From: Shinisaurus crocodilurus
Taxonomy: Eukaryota > Chordata > Lepidosauria > Squamata > Shinisauridae
DNA length: 64,000 nucleotides
Assembly (NCBI GenBank): GCA_021292165.1
Contig: CM037877.1
Location: 9,043,980 to 9,107,979, forward strand
Reading direction: 5' to 3'
Made by a program: the position numbers and the translations under genes. Of the stretch, positions 54,391 through 64,000 are shown piece by piece (the first letter of the stretch is position 1; each line of letters opens with the position of its first letter). The notes under the pieces are model-generated. The model was not told the DNA's origin. It made no database searches and saw only the letters and a list, made by a program, of their open reading frames with translations.

Positions 54391-55140
54391 TCATAGAATC
54401 ATAGAATCATAGAAAAGTAGAGTTGGAAGGGGCCTACAAGGCCATCGAGTCCAACCCCCTGCTCAATGCAGGAATCCAGGTCAAAGCATCCCTGACAGAT
54501 GGCTGTCCAGCTGCACCTTGAATGCCTCCAGACTAGGAGAGCCCACCACCTCCCTAGGTAGTTGATTCCATTGTCTTATTGCTCTGACAGTCAGGAAATT
54601 TTTCCTGATGTTTAGGTGGAATCTGGATTCCTGTAGCTTGAGCGCATTATTCCATGTCATGCAAACTGGGATGATCGAGAAGAGATCCTGCTGGCCCTCC
54701 TCTGTGTGACATCCCTTCAAGTACTGGAAGAGTGCGATCATATCTCCCCTCAGTCTCCTCTTCTGAAGGCTAAACATGCCCAGTTTCCAGTCTCTCCTCA
54801 TAGGGCCTTGTTTCCAGTCCCTTTATCATCCTTGTTGCCCTCCTCTGAACCCTCTCCAGTTTGTCTACATCCTTCCTAAAGTGTGGTGCCCAGAACTGGA
54901 TGCAGTACTCAAGATAAGGCCTAACCAGTACTGAGTAAAGGGGAATTATCACTTCCCGCGATTTGGAAGCTATACTTCTATTAATGCAGCCCAAAATAGC
55001 ATTTGCCTTCTTTGCAGCCACATCACATTTCTGGCTCATATTCAGTTTGTGATCTACAACAATTCCAAGATCCTTCTCACTTGTGGTATTGTTGAGCCAA
55101 GTGTCCCCCATTCTGTAACTCTGCATTTGGTTTCCTCTCC
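54391..55140 (-). mobile_element. CR1 LINE 3' part, minus strand, about 750 bp
   Basis: Frame 55243-54770 contains LNMSQKCDVAAKKANAILGC, SREVIIPLYSVLVRPYLEYC and IQFWAPHFRKDVDKLERVQR, the CR1 RT C-terminal region. Frame 54801-54481 continues with GMFSLQKRRLRGDMIALFQY, SRFHLNIRKNFLTVRAIRQW and NQLPREVVGSPSLEAF. The two frames overlap near 54770-54801, so there is one frameshift. The 3' end is intact: GGGGGTTGGACTCGATGGCC then three ATTCTATG repeats. It is the longest and best-preserved LINE coding stretch in the window and looks comparatively young. Confidence 0.95.
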
Positions 55141-55658
55141 CTATTTGTTTGCTCCTACACCATTTTGTGTCTGTATAGCATAACTCCTTAGGATTTGTAT
55201 CACTTGGATGTTGGGGAGGAATGGTAATTCTGTGATGTAGCATGCATTAGGTTCCAGGTGGACAAAAATGTTGACCTGGTATAAGCCAGCAGCACCCAAT
55301 GTCCATGTTATGTAAACATGCCAGGAAGAATGCCATATGGGTGGGAGTCTTTCCCATATCTCCAATAATGGTGGATAGATAAAAGTATTTCTGGTCCATG
55401 TCAATTTCTCATGTGTTCAATTGTCATCAGTATTTTCCATCCAATTGTCTGCTATTTTTTTAAAACAAAATAAATCAAAACATGACTATTCCCCCCCAAA
55501 TATGCATTTTTTTATGCATTTCCCACATGAAATATGCATACATACCCCCCCTAAAACATGCATTTTTGTATGTATTTTCCAGAAACACATTTGCACAATT
55601 GGACTGGCCTTTCAACTGTGTCTCTTTCTGGAACCTTGTGCTCTGGCTATGGTGTTCC
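55141..55658. other. Unique sequence with a low-complexity ATGCAT region
   Basis: 55490-55600 repeats ATGCATTTTT and CCCCCC-bounded units, like the interior of the AAAATGTGCA-type elements. No ends are visible. Confidence 0.4.
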
Positions 55659-55826
55659 ATAGATTTTATAGATCATAGAGTTGGAAGGAGCCTACAAGGC
55701 TATCGAGTCCAACCCCCTGCTCAATGCAGGAAACTAGAGGAGGGGTCTCCCATCCAAGTAACAACCAGGCCTGACCCTGCTTAGCTTTCCACGCTCAGAC
55801 AAGCTGAGCCAGCGTGAGCCACAGGC
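55659..55826 (-). mobile_element. 5S rRNA-derived SINE with a CR1 3' tail (copy 2)
   Basis: On the minus strand: GTCTGAGCGTGGAAAGC, AAGCTAAGCAGGGT (5S box A, exact to the vertebrate consensus as I know it) at 55774-55787, and GGATGGGAGACC (box C) at 55744-55755. Then CATTGAGCAGGGGGTTGGAC, TCGATAGCCTTGTAGGCTCC and AACTCTATGATCTA, the CR1 tail. Compared with copy 1 the 5S part is slightly better preserved. Head and tail join at the same point in both copies, showing a true fused SINE and not a chance juxtaposition. Confidence 0.9.
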
Positions 55827-55834
55827 CTGTATGC

Positions 55835-56300
55835 TTTAGTTACCTCTCATCTTCATTACTGTAATGCCCTCTACAGGGGGCAGCCTTTGAACAGTGTTTG
55901 GAAACTTCAGTTCGATTGGAATGCAGCAGACAGGCTACTTACAGATAGACAGGGATATATATGGACCATGTTACACACACACACCCTTTTGTGCTAACTG
56001 CATTGGATTCATTTCTGTGCACAATTTGCTTTTGCAGTATAAAGCTACACATGGCTTGGGACCAGTTAACCTGAAGGAACATGTCCCTCCATATAATCTT
56101 GCTAAGAAATTAGATCTTCCATAGAAGATAAGCTCACTGTCCCTCCAGGTATTCAATAAGGTGGGCCTTGTGAATGCAAGTGCGCCTTTTCTGTGACCGT
56201 CTCCAAATCTGGAACTCCCTTTGCCAGGAAATCCATATGGCTTTTTCACTGCTTTATTTCCCCCCACTCAAAATAGTCATGTTTTGACAGGTAAAACTTT
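55835..56300 (+). mobile_element. Old L2-like LINE fragment
   Basis: AGTTACCTCTCATCTTCATT and ACTGTAATGCCCTCTACAGG fit LVTSHLHYCNALYRG. Later TATAAAGCTACACATGGCTT and GGGACCAGTTAACCTGAAGG fit YKATHGLGPVNLKEHVPPYN. The end has AATCTGGAACTCCCTTTGCC. Heavily diverged and internally disrupted (CACACA at 55973). Confidence 0.7.
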
Positions 56301-56689
56301 TCTTTTTAATCTGTTCTTTGATACCTCGTAGACATTTTGGCTGTTGTTAGTTGTATTGTTTGTGATTGATTGTGTATTACGGTATATCTTTAGTGTACAC
56401 ATCTCTGGTCTCTTTCTTTAGGCAGGAAGAGGAAGAAAGATATATAAAACCAACACACACTATTTTAAATAAATAAACAGTTTCTCCGTAAAATATGTAT
56501 TTTTGTACACATTTTTTTTGAGCTGAGAATCACACAGCAAAATTCGGAGTAGAGCACAATCTGAAATGTGAATGTCAGGTTACTTAAAAATGCAGCCTCT
56601 ATTTCCAGACCAGCATGAAAGAATGCCAATCCTTGCTACTAAAACGTTAATAGAAAGCCAGTCATATACTCCTAAGTTGGATTACAGCC
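56301..56689. other. No feature recognised
   Basis: AT-rich sequence ending in unique DNA. Confidence 0.35.
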
Positions 56690-56775
56690 TTATAGTGCAA
56701 CCTTATATGAGTCGGCCCTATTGTGTTCAATGGGGCTTACTCCCAGGAAAGTGGGCATACGATTGCACTTAGCCT
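56690..56775. mobile_element. GGGAGTAAG inverted-repeat element
   Basis: TAGTGCAACCTTATATGAG at the left and GGGCATACGATTGCACTTAG at the right, with AATGGGGCTTACTCCCAGG between. Same family as 5.1, 10.9 and 17.6 kb. Confidence 0.6.
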
Positions 56776-57713
56776 TGGTTTTATTAATCTATAAAAAATG
56801 GCATTATCCATTACTTTCCAACTGCAGGGAGTATGTATGGACACATCACCGTAAGTGGAGAGCATTCTTTTAAATGGCATCGCGTGAGTGTGAATTGCCC
56901 TCCAACGGCAAGCCACAGGGATAGGGGGTGGGAGAAGGAAGGACAACAGCAGTTGCTGATAAATTTCTGATTTTACAGAGGGGGGAAACAGCAGCAGAAT
57001 GCGAGAGAAAATATATTCTAACCCTAAGAGAAGCATGTCTCTTGAAAATAAATGTCTTCCAAGCTCATAAAGATGAAGGCCAGTGGCCATGAACACAGCA
57101 GCTGTTCATTGCCTCATGAACCCTCTGCTACTCTGGGATAATCACTTAAAGATCCCCAAATCCAGTTTGAATTTAAATTAGCATCATATTTTCTTTTGCG
57201 ATTATTCCATTACCAAGAAAAAGAAGAAGTAGGAGAAAGAAATCTGATGATTAGCCCATTAAACAGAGGGTGTACGGGGGGGAGGGGACCCAGTAGGAAA
57301 GCAATAGCCTTTAATATTTTCAATTAAGATGTAGTGGCACCAATAAAAGAAGCTTACATTTTCCATTTTATGGGCACCTATGGAGAACATTATGATACAA
57401 ATGACTTGGAGCAAGGTAATCATTTCAAAATATATCGCAGCAAAAGGCTGTAAACAGGGCAGTGTATTAGCGGAGAGGGGATGTGATGGAAATGTAAAGT
57501 TTTCTTGAAGTGCTTTCAGTCTCCTTTTTCATTTGTTTATTTATCTATCTATCTGTTTAGGACTCGATGCATTTTGACATCAAGCTGTTCTCCTCTTACA
57601 TAAAATCCTTTATCCTTAAGTAAAATCCTTACCATATTTTTTTTTTTTTAAAAAACTGATTCTTATTACCTTACAACATCTCTAATTAGAGTCAATCTGC
57701 CTCTGGATCTATG
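56776..57713. other. Repeat-poor interval, possible conserved non-coding sequence
   Basis: No repeat ends or tracts longer than a poly-T at about 57636-57648 and a GATA-like run at 57541-57556. The stretch 57310-57500 has balanced composition. It is one of the two best candidates in the window for unique conserved sequence, but this is only an inference. Confidence 0.4.
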
Positions 57714-57742
57714 CAGGGGCCTACAAGGCCATCGAGTCCAAT
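57714..57742 (-). mobile_element. CR1 3' end, 29-bp fragment
   Basis: GCAGGGGCCTACAAGGCCAT followed by CGAGTCCAA, the antisense of the CR1 end. Confidence 0.5.
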
Positions 57743-57839
57743 GCAACTATGGTGAGGTGGATGGACAGTTGGACACTGAGGTGGTAGAATAGATGTACCA
57801 CAGCAGGTGTGGAATCCCATATTTGAATACTCCCATATG

Positions 57840-57863
57840 TACACACACACACACACACACACA
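57840..57863. repeat. (CA)n microsatellite
   Basis: About 11 CA units. Confidence 0.9.
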
Positions 57864-57989
57864 GAAAAACCAGTACAGCAAATATGGGGCTAGAGAGTTC
57901 CTTTCTCCCTGCTGTGCTATTTTTCTTATTGCCGGGAGCTTTGTACATTGGGAGACATTTAAACATGGTAATAATTTCCACCTGCTGCT

Positions 57990-58262
57990 ATTTCCAAGCT
58001 TGCAGTATGATTCGTGGAATGACAAAAAAAATGTGTCCGAAAAATGCCTACATTAGAAAGAAAATGTGTATAAAATGCTTACTTTTGACAATGGCACACA
58101 AACCATTTAAATCAAAGGGAGAGAATGTGTATATTTCAAAAGATGTGATACTTACCTTTGCAAAATATGCATGAAAGAGTTTGTAGACTGGTAGAGACAC
58201 AAGTCAGAACAAGCTTTGAGGTGGAATTCAGAGAACCTCATGAAGCTCAGGTTTTGCTGAGT
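57990..58262. mobile_element. TAGGGAT-type element, AAAATGTGCA-rich fragment
   Basis: AAGCTTGCAGTATGATTCGT, AAATGTGTATAAAATGC, GGGAGAGAATGTGTATATTT and GAACAAGCTTTGAGGTGGAA match the 48.6-kb copy. Ends are not preserved. Confidence 0.55.
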
Positions 58263-58740
58263 AGCGTTTGCACCTACTTATGGAAACAGCAGCTGTACAC
58301 CCACACATTCTTCCAAAGCCTCACCCCACATTGCCCTACCATCTCTCGTACTGGGCTGGAATCAGGGGGGAAAAAATCATTGAAAAATATTTCTGGGCAC
58401 TATCTTGAAGACTACGTCAAAATCCCGGTCCTTCTAATAGTATATCCAAGTGGATTCAGGTGGGCAGGAGAGAAGAGAGGATGAGGATCCATCAGATCCA
58501 AAGGCCTCTCAGAACCTGCTCCTGGCCCCACCCCCAGCAGTGTGACCCAGTCAGATGGGCTCAGAGCCCGATCTAGCGAAGACAGGCTTTCAGGAGGGCA
58601 GTGGGGTGAAAATTGTCTCCGTCACTTCACCTGCAACAGCCCCACAGGGCATAGGATTTTCAGAAGCCTCTGGTCTCAGAGGCTTTCATCTTAAGGCCTG
58701 CAACCCCATAGGATTGTGCCCTAATATTCCATTTTAACTA
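58263..58740. other. No gene recognised
   Basis: Unique-looking interval. The GGATTGTGCCCTAAT at about 58712 recurs near 15224. Confidence 0.35.
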
Positions 58741-58929
58741 ATCCAGACTGTATGAGTTCCAGTTCATGTATAAGATAAATCATGAGTGCTTTCCTTACAG
58801 TGCTTTTTCAGAGCATACAAGCACATCATTAGTAAGTGTGTGTAGTGGGGAGAACTTGGGAGTTGCAGAAAACTCTGCATGCATAGTACACTGCACTCTG
58901 GAAATATTTATTTATTCATTCGTTTATTA

Positions 58930-59140
58930 CATATATCCCACTTTCCCCCCACGCAGCCGAAGATGGGGTACAAGATCCTCCTCCTCTCCATTTTATCCTC
59001 ACAGCAACCCTATGAGGTAGATTAGGCTGAGAGTCAATGACTGGCCCAAAATCATCCAGTGAGCTGCATGGATGAGTGGGGACTAGATCTGGGTCTCCCC
59101 AGTCCGTTGAACGCTCTAACCACGATGCCACACTGAAATA
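58930..59140 (-). mobile_element. CORE-SINE inside the duplicated unit (left arm)
   Basis: On the minus strand: TGGCATCGTGGTTAGAGCG, GATTTTGGGCCAGTCATTGA, CTACCTCATAGGGTTGCTGT and the AAGTGGGATATATGTAATAA tail. More diverged than the copies at 36.8 and 38.0 kb. Confidence 0.85.
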
Positions 59141-59470
59141 ATAATTAAAAAGCCAATGGTATATCCCTGTTCCATCAGTTCCACTTTGAAAGCAAGGCCA
59201 GGTATTGAGAAGCATCCATAGATCTGGATGGAGATCTAGCTGAAGAGAACTAGAGCAGCAATGGTTGTATCACCATGAACATCATGGAAACTAGACAGAA
59301 GTGAAGTGCTATTTGACTGCTGATGATAATGTGGGATTTTACATAGCTGCTACTTCAAAAAGTTGGCGTGAACACACAAGACTCATCTACTTCTTCTCTA
59401 AGGTCAAGGGAAAACTTCTAGAACCCCCGGCACTATACTGCCACTGTACTGGTTAATGAATACTCCAGAC

Positions 59471-59568
59471 CAGTGTTCTCCAACCTTGGGTCCCCAGATG
59501 TTTTTGGCTGGGGCATGCTGGGAGTTGTAGGCCAAAAACATCTGGGGACCCAAGGTTGGAGAACACTG
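59471..59568. mobile_element. Family P palindromic hAT MITE with perfect 8-bp duplication (copy 6)
   Basis: CAGTGTTCTCCAACCTTGGG to AAGGTTGGAGAACACTG, shortened to 98 bp by loss of one inner arm. CTCCAGAC flanks it exactly on both sides (59463-59470 and 59569-59576). Of the family P copies here, only this one keeps a perfect duplication, so it is the likely original insertion site. Confidence 0.92.
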
Positions 59569-59576
59569 CTCCAGAC

Positions 59577-60885
59577 CATTGATTCTTGCCTCAAGGTTCC
59601 TGATCTGAAAAGTGAAAACCTTATTGGTTCAGAGAAGTCAATTAGAAGTGTAAGTGCACTGAAGTCACCCCCACCCCCACCCCATGTTCAGATCATCGTC
59701 ATTAGCTGAACATCAATTTATTTGGTCACATAGGAAAAGATCCCCAAGCCCAGAAGAACAATGTCAAAGACACTTACTCATCAAGGGCACAATTCTGAAG
59801 CAAGCGTCGGGCATAATTACTCAGTGACATATGCCCTGTATCAATAGAGGGAATGAAAATAAAGAAGGGACATTAATCAGAACAATAATCAGTCAATGAT
59901 GCAATAATGGCAATTTCACTCTATTTCGTTAGAACACCTCGCGTCCAGGAAAACATCCAGGTAGTCACCCGTTCTGCACAGATTATATCATGAAAAATGA
60001 GGTAATGAGTCACATTTGGCAGCTGGAGGGTTCCCCTGTACTGAAAAAAAGAAAAACTAATAAAAGGACACTAAATCTTGATATACTTATCGCATCAGGG
60101 CTGTCAGGACGGAATAAGCATATCTGAAAAAGTTTTGTTGATCTTACACTGAACTGCAGTTACTACTTTTGGTTAGTGAGGAGACAGCAAAGCAAGGAAG
60201 AAGTTGGCAATATCCAGAATTAAGACTTAGTGCAGGCATAATGTTCCTTCCTTGATCTTTTGACCATAGTTAAGAGATGGGGAGTGCCCCTCAAGCTTAT
60301 GCATTATGCCCCCTCCCTCCCTCATCCTCCTCCCCTCTTGGCTGATGGTCTGCTCCTCCAATAACCCATTCGAATCCTGCCTCTTCTCTTTTCAGCATTA
60401 ATATTCACCAAACTGAATGCTCATCAGGTCAGAGTCTGAGATTCACATCTGACCTTGGTTTCATGCTCCAGTTAAAGATAACAGGGGTTGGTGCTTGACC
60501 ATAGCCCAATCTAGGCATATGGCCTGCTTACATGAGGGCTAAAAGTGGGAAGGGGACATGGGTCCAAATGCAACACCCCCAATATCACCGTCCACAACCT
60601 TCCTTCATTGAGCAGGGTTGTCTGAAGGGGGACTTCCAGCTGCAGTCACTTGAACATGAGTCCAAGCCTCCACACAAGCAGGAACCCTGTTTTATCAGGG
60701 GTCCAAAGCACACGGAGGCTTCTACTTGTATTCAAAGAAACATTAGACGGCTCCTTCAGAACTCGCTGCTCAGCTCAACCCAGCAGGTTTCAAACCATTA
60801 GATGTGCACCAGAATCCTTCAGGTCGACCTGAGACAACTATCAGGAGCTGAATTTATCCTGGATGAGCTTCCGGTCCTGCTTTAT
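59577..60885. other. Repeat-poor interval, possible conserved non-coding sequence
   Basis: No repeat family or domain is seen between the two duplicate arms until 60.89 kb. AT-balanced sequence at 59740-60180 looks unique. No coding frame with support. Confidence 0.4.
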
Positions 60886-60889
60886 GTAA

Positions 60890-61005
60890 AGCAGGCATCC
60901 ACAACCTTTTCAGCCCTAAGGGCCACATAAGGTGTTTGTTGGGGTAGTGGGGGGGCCACAAATGCGTTCATGCATATGCACATTTACACACAACGCACAA
61001 CATTG
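60890..61005. mobile_element. hAT-like fragment
   Basis: GCAGGCATCCACAACCTTTT then AGCCCTAAGGGCCACATAAG resemble the sub-terminal part of hAT elements such as the 16.9-kb one. The other end is not found. Confidence 0.4.
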
Positions 61006-61011
61006 AGAACA

Positions 61012-61196
61012 TTGGCAGGTGTCTTAGACTGAGTCAGACCATCTAGCCTAGGATTGTCGACGTGGACTGGCAGCAGCTCTCCAAGATTTCAGGCAGGTTT
61101 TTGTTTTTCCTGCCCTCCCTGTAGATGCCAGGGAATAAACCTGGGACCTTCTGCATGCCAAACATGTGCTCTACCCACTGAACCACAGCCCTCCAC
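61012..61196 (-). mobile_element. tRNA-derived SINE, minus strand
   Basis: On the minus strand: GGGCTGTGGTTCAGTGGGTA (A box), GTCCCAGGTTTATTCCC (degraded B box), AGAGCTGCTGCCAGTCCACG and CTGACTCAGTCTAAGACACC. Same family as 27.1 and 45.2 kb. Confidence 0.8.
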
Positions 61197-61197
61197 T

Positions 61198-61251
<54 letters not shown>

Positions 61252-61252
61252 C
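61198..61252. repeat. (CT)n-(CA)n compound microsatellite
   Basis: CT units to about 61222, then CA units to 61251. Confidence 0.95.
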
Positions 61253-61974
61253 ACCACGACACTCACTCACTCATTCACTCACTCAAATCTGACATTTCAG
61301 AAGCCTGGTTTAAACCAACAGTCGTTGAAACTTCCATTCTGACACAACTCAGCCATCCAGCAATCCTGGCCCCTAGTTCTTCTCCATCCTCAAATCCACT
61401 TCTTTGCTGAAAGATCCTGATATCTCACAATCTGTTACCTGGAAATTTTTTCAGAAAAAGGGGGAAAGAACCACAGGCTCCATAGAAGCCCCAATCCTAG
61501 AACATCCTAGAAAGCAGGCAGGAGCCTTTGAGCATTGTTCTAGGAACGAAGACTCTATGACAGGAACCATAAAGGCCATTTCTAGAACGTTTCCTCCTTT
61601 TTCTGGGATTTTTTTTTGGGGGGGGGTGGTCTTGGATCCTGCCAGCCAGGGCTTGCAGAGTCAGGGGCCTGCCTGTGTCCCACTTATTGTACTTTTTGCA
61701 CCTTTGGTGTAAGACATCAAGGAGGTCTCTTCAGTATCTTTGAGGAAATAGACAGCTAAAATCTTCAGGATTATCTTGCAGAGGGGAAAATCCTGAGGGT
61801 GCTTCACAGGGTACTATCCCCTCTGAAAGTATTAATACTAATACAGGTGGGAGCTATGCATACGTGTCTATAACTAAGTACTATTTTTCAATTCAGAAAA
61901 AAACACAGAACACCTCTGTCTTCTAAGGCTGAAATGAGTTAATAATAATACATCGATTTTATTTATTTATTTGT
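61253..61974. other. No gene recognised
   Basis: Short ACTC repeats at about 61259-61283. The rest is unique-looking. Confidence 0.4.
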
Positions 61975-62215
61975 TATATTCCTACCCCGCCTTTTTTCCT
62001 GCAAGGAACCCATGCGGCTTACATAATCCTCCTCCTCCTCCTCCTCTCCATTTTATCCTCACAACAACCCTGTAAGGTAGGTTAGGCTGAGAGTCAGTGA
62101 CTGGCCCAAAGTCACCCAGTGAGTTTCATGGCTGAGCGGGGACTAGAACCCGGAACTCCCGACTCCCAGTCCAACACTCTCACCACTATGCCACATAGAT
62201 TAATACATAGATTAT
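61975..62215 (-). mobile_element. tRNA-derived CORE-SINE, minus strand
   Basis: On the minus strand: TGGCATAGTGGTGAGAGTGT, GGTTCTAGTCCCCGCTCAG, CTGGGTGACTTTGGGCCAGT, CTAACCTACCTTACAGGGTT and GCAGGAAAAAAGGCGGGGTA, then an (AAAT)n tail at the left. A second piece of the tail, AAAAAGGCGGGGTATAAAT, lies at 62223-62241 in the opposite orientation. Confidence 0.88.
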
Positions 62216-62448
62216 TGAAGGAAAAAAGGCGGGGTATAAATATAATAAATAAATAAATAGATGACTTGGCTGCCACCAAAAGGAGCATAACATCCTCTTC
62301 TCCTCCTCCTTGTCCTAGCAATATCTAGTTCACTAAAATTCATGGCAAGATGTCATTCGGCTGTGAGTTTCTGTGACCCCACAAATGGCAGCCCATGGAG
62401 TGGAGCTGGAATGGGAAAATTAATGTCACATGTTTTAGTTCATTAGAG

Positions 62449-62582
62449 CAGTGTTCTCCAACCTTGGGTCCCCAGATGTTTTTGGCCTACAACTCCCAGC
62501 ATGCCCCAGCCAGCTATGCTGGCTGGGGCATGCTGGGAGTTGTAGGCCAAAAACATCTGGGACCCAAGGTTGGAGAACACTG
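62449..62582. mobile_element. Family P palindromic hAT MITE, full-length (copy 7)
   Basis: 134 bp; arms meet at GCCAGCTATGCTGGC. Left flank CATTAGAG, right flank GTCTGGAG: no matching duplication, unlike the 59.5-kb copy. It is therefore probably not an independent insertion but arrived with the unit. Confidence 0.88.
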
Positions 62583-62935
62583 GTCTGGAGTATTCATTAA
62601 CCAGTACAGTGGCAGTATAGTGCCGTGGGGTTCTAGAAGTTTTCCCTTGACCTTAGAGAAGAAGTAGATGGGTCTCTTGTGTGTTCAGACCAACTTTTTG
62701 AAGTAGCAGCTATGTAAAATCTCACATTATCATCAGCAGTCAAATAGTACTTCACTTCTGTCTAGTTTCCATGATGTTCATGGTGATACAACCATTGCTG
62801 CTCCCACCTCAGAACCTCTAGTTCTCTTCAGCTAGATCTCCATCCAGATCTATGGATGCTTCTCAATACCTGGCCTTGTTTTCAAAGTGGAACTGATGGA
62901 ACAGGGATATACCATTGGCTTTTTAATTATTATTT

Positions 62936-63165
62936 CAGTGTGGCATCGTGGTTAGAGCGTTCAACAGACTGGGGAGACCCAGATCTAGTCCCCACTCATC
63001 CATGCAGCTCACTGGATGATTTTGGGCCAGTCATTGACTCTCAGCCTAATCTACCTCATAGGGTTGCTGTGAGGATAAAATGGAGAGGAGGAGGATCTTG
63101 TGCCCCATCTTGGGCTGCGTGGGGGAAAAGTGGGATATATGTAATAAACGAATGAATAAATAAAT
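62936..63165 (+). mobile_element. CORE-SINE inside the duplicated unit (right arm)
   Basis: AGTGTGGCATCGTGGTTAGA, GATCTAGTCCCCACTCATC, GATTTTGGGCCAGTCATTGA and the GTGGGATATATGTAATAAAC tail. Same internal position as in the left arm, so it was present before duplication. Confidence 0.88.
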
Positions 63166-63334
63166 ATTTCCAGAGTGCAGTGTACTATGCATGCACAGTT
63201 TTCTGCAACTCCCAAGTTCTCCCCACTGCACACACTTACTAATGATGTGCTTGTATGCTCTGAAAAAGCACTGTAAGGAAAGCACTCATGATTTATCTTA
63301 TGCATGAACTGGAACTCATACACTGCATTAAGAG

Positions 63335-64000
63335 GATACCTGGGAGAGCAGACGGTGAGGTGCACGGTGCTTTGGGAGCAATTGCCCAACCTCCATATGT
63401 TTTAGTTTCAGCCTCAGGTTGGATGATGGCCAAAGATTCTCTTCCGGATCTGGGTACACGAACACTGGGTGTTTTTTGTTTGTTTTTGGACATGTTTCAT
63501 CTCTTAGAGTGGCACACATAATGTCTTGTTCCTTTGAAAGTCATCCCTATTTAAATTACTTTCCCCCCCCTCCTTCAGTGCTTGCAGTGGGCCTTTTTGG
63601 GGGTGGGGTGGTGGGGGGGTTGTTTCCACCACCAATTTATCAGGCAGTTAAATACCTCATAGAACAAAGCCAACTAATTGTCCATTAGCTTCTTTGAATT
63701 GCTCACCTATTTACGGATGTCTACTTTGCAAAGATTTCCTCATTATAACGAAGGGGAAAGCTCTTCTTCACACTTGAGCATGGTATCGTGAGTTCTGAAG
63801 GAATGAGCATTTAAACTCCAGGAAGCTCTGTTTAGATCAGGATATTTTAATCAAGTCATCCACAGCTAGGCTCTCAGTCTTGCCTAAGTGCCTGTGGTTT
63901 ACAAGCATTGAGATTCCCACTGCTTTACGATGAAAGATCAGTTTGGTGTTGGACAGGGGACTAAAGGAAAGTATTGCATTGCCAGCTGCTCCCCTTCCTT
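63335..64000. other. No gene recognised
   Basis: G/C runs near 63560-63620; otherwise unique-looking sequence to the end of the window. Confidence 0.4.

Larger units (their letters stand above)
58749..59568 (-). repeat. Left arm of a large inverted duplication (unit copy, minus strand)
   Basis: Its reverse complement is nearly identical to 62449-63322 over its whole length and shares 59100-59470 with 40457-40858. Differences are a short deletion in the MITE and loss of CCCACCTCAGAACCT in the middle. ATCCAGAC (58741-58748) abuts it on the left and CTCCAGAC (59569-59576) on the right, an 8-bp direct repeat with one mismatch. It holds a CORE-SINE (about 58930-59140) and a family P MITE at its right end. 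No gene. Confidence 0.9.
62449..63325 (+). repeat. Right arm of the large inverted duplication (unit copy, plus strand)
   Basis: Begins at the family P MITE CAGTGTTCTCC and runs to GAACTCATACACTG, where similarity to the left arm stops. It keeps the CCCACCTCAGAACCT segment that the left arm lost. The outer flanks are CATTAGAG (62441-62448) and CATTAAGAG (63326-63334), similar apart from one extra A. The spacer to the left arm is about 2.9 kb. Confidence 0.9.

Overview
This window looks like intergenic DNA from a squamate reptile, most likely a lizard. I find no protein-coding gene that I can support. Every open reading frame I checked is short. They are either translations of simple repeats, shadows of transposons, or eroded stretches of LINE reverse transcriptase. 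The squamate assignment rests on the mix of repeats: CR1 and L2-type LINE 3' ends, tRNA-derived SINEs (one type with a MIR-like core), many short hAT-type elements with 8-bp target-site duplications, very dense microsatellites, and a 5S rRNA-derived SINE that ends in a CR1 tail. The species cannot be fixed from the sequence.

Layout. 0-9 kb: foldback repeats, an old tRNA-SINE split by a small hAT element with a perfect 8-bp duplication, two TA-flanked foldback elements, an odd palindromic element ending in (CAGT)n, and the first 5S-SINE. 9-20 kb: an LTR-like stretch on the minus strand, palindromic hAT elements, an L2-like LINE remnant, and a GC-rich block of inverted repeats at 17.8-19 kb. 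20-32 kb: a 912-bp TA-flanked element, L2 fragments on both strands, a 100-bp (AAT)n/(ATT)n hairpin and a 920-bp hAT element. 32-38 kb: a run of same-strand L2 3' ends, one interrupted by a TA-flanked element, then two CORE-SINEs. 40-48 kb: a duplicated unit bracketed by two hAT palindromes, a second hAT element related to the one at 26 kb (perfect duplication), a SINE and a pogo/mariner-like element. 48-58 kb: LINE remnants (CR1, L2, and one with a C-terminal zinc-binding-like motif), mosaic half-elements and the second 5S-SINE. 58-64 kb: two nearly identical ~0.85-kb copies of the 40-kb unit in inverted orientation about 2.9 kb apart.

No genes work together here. The biology is transposon ecology: non-autonomous elements that borrow LINE or DNA-transposase machinery, nested insertions that give relative ages, and a palindromic hAT element that seems to have carried neighbouring DNA to new sites. 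All family names come from recognised motifs, not from a database search.
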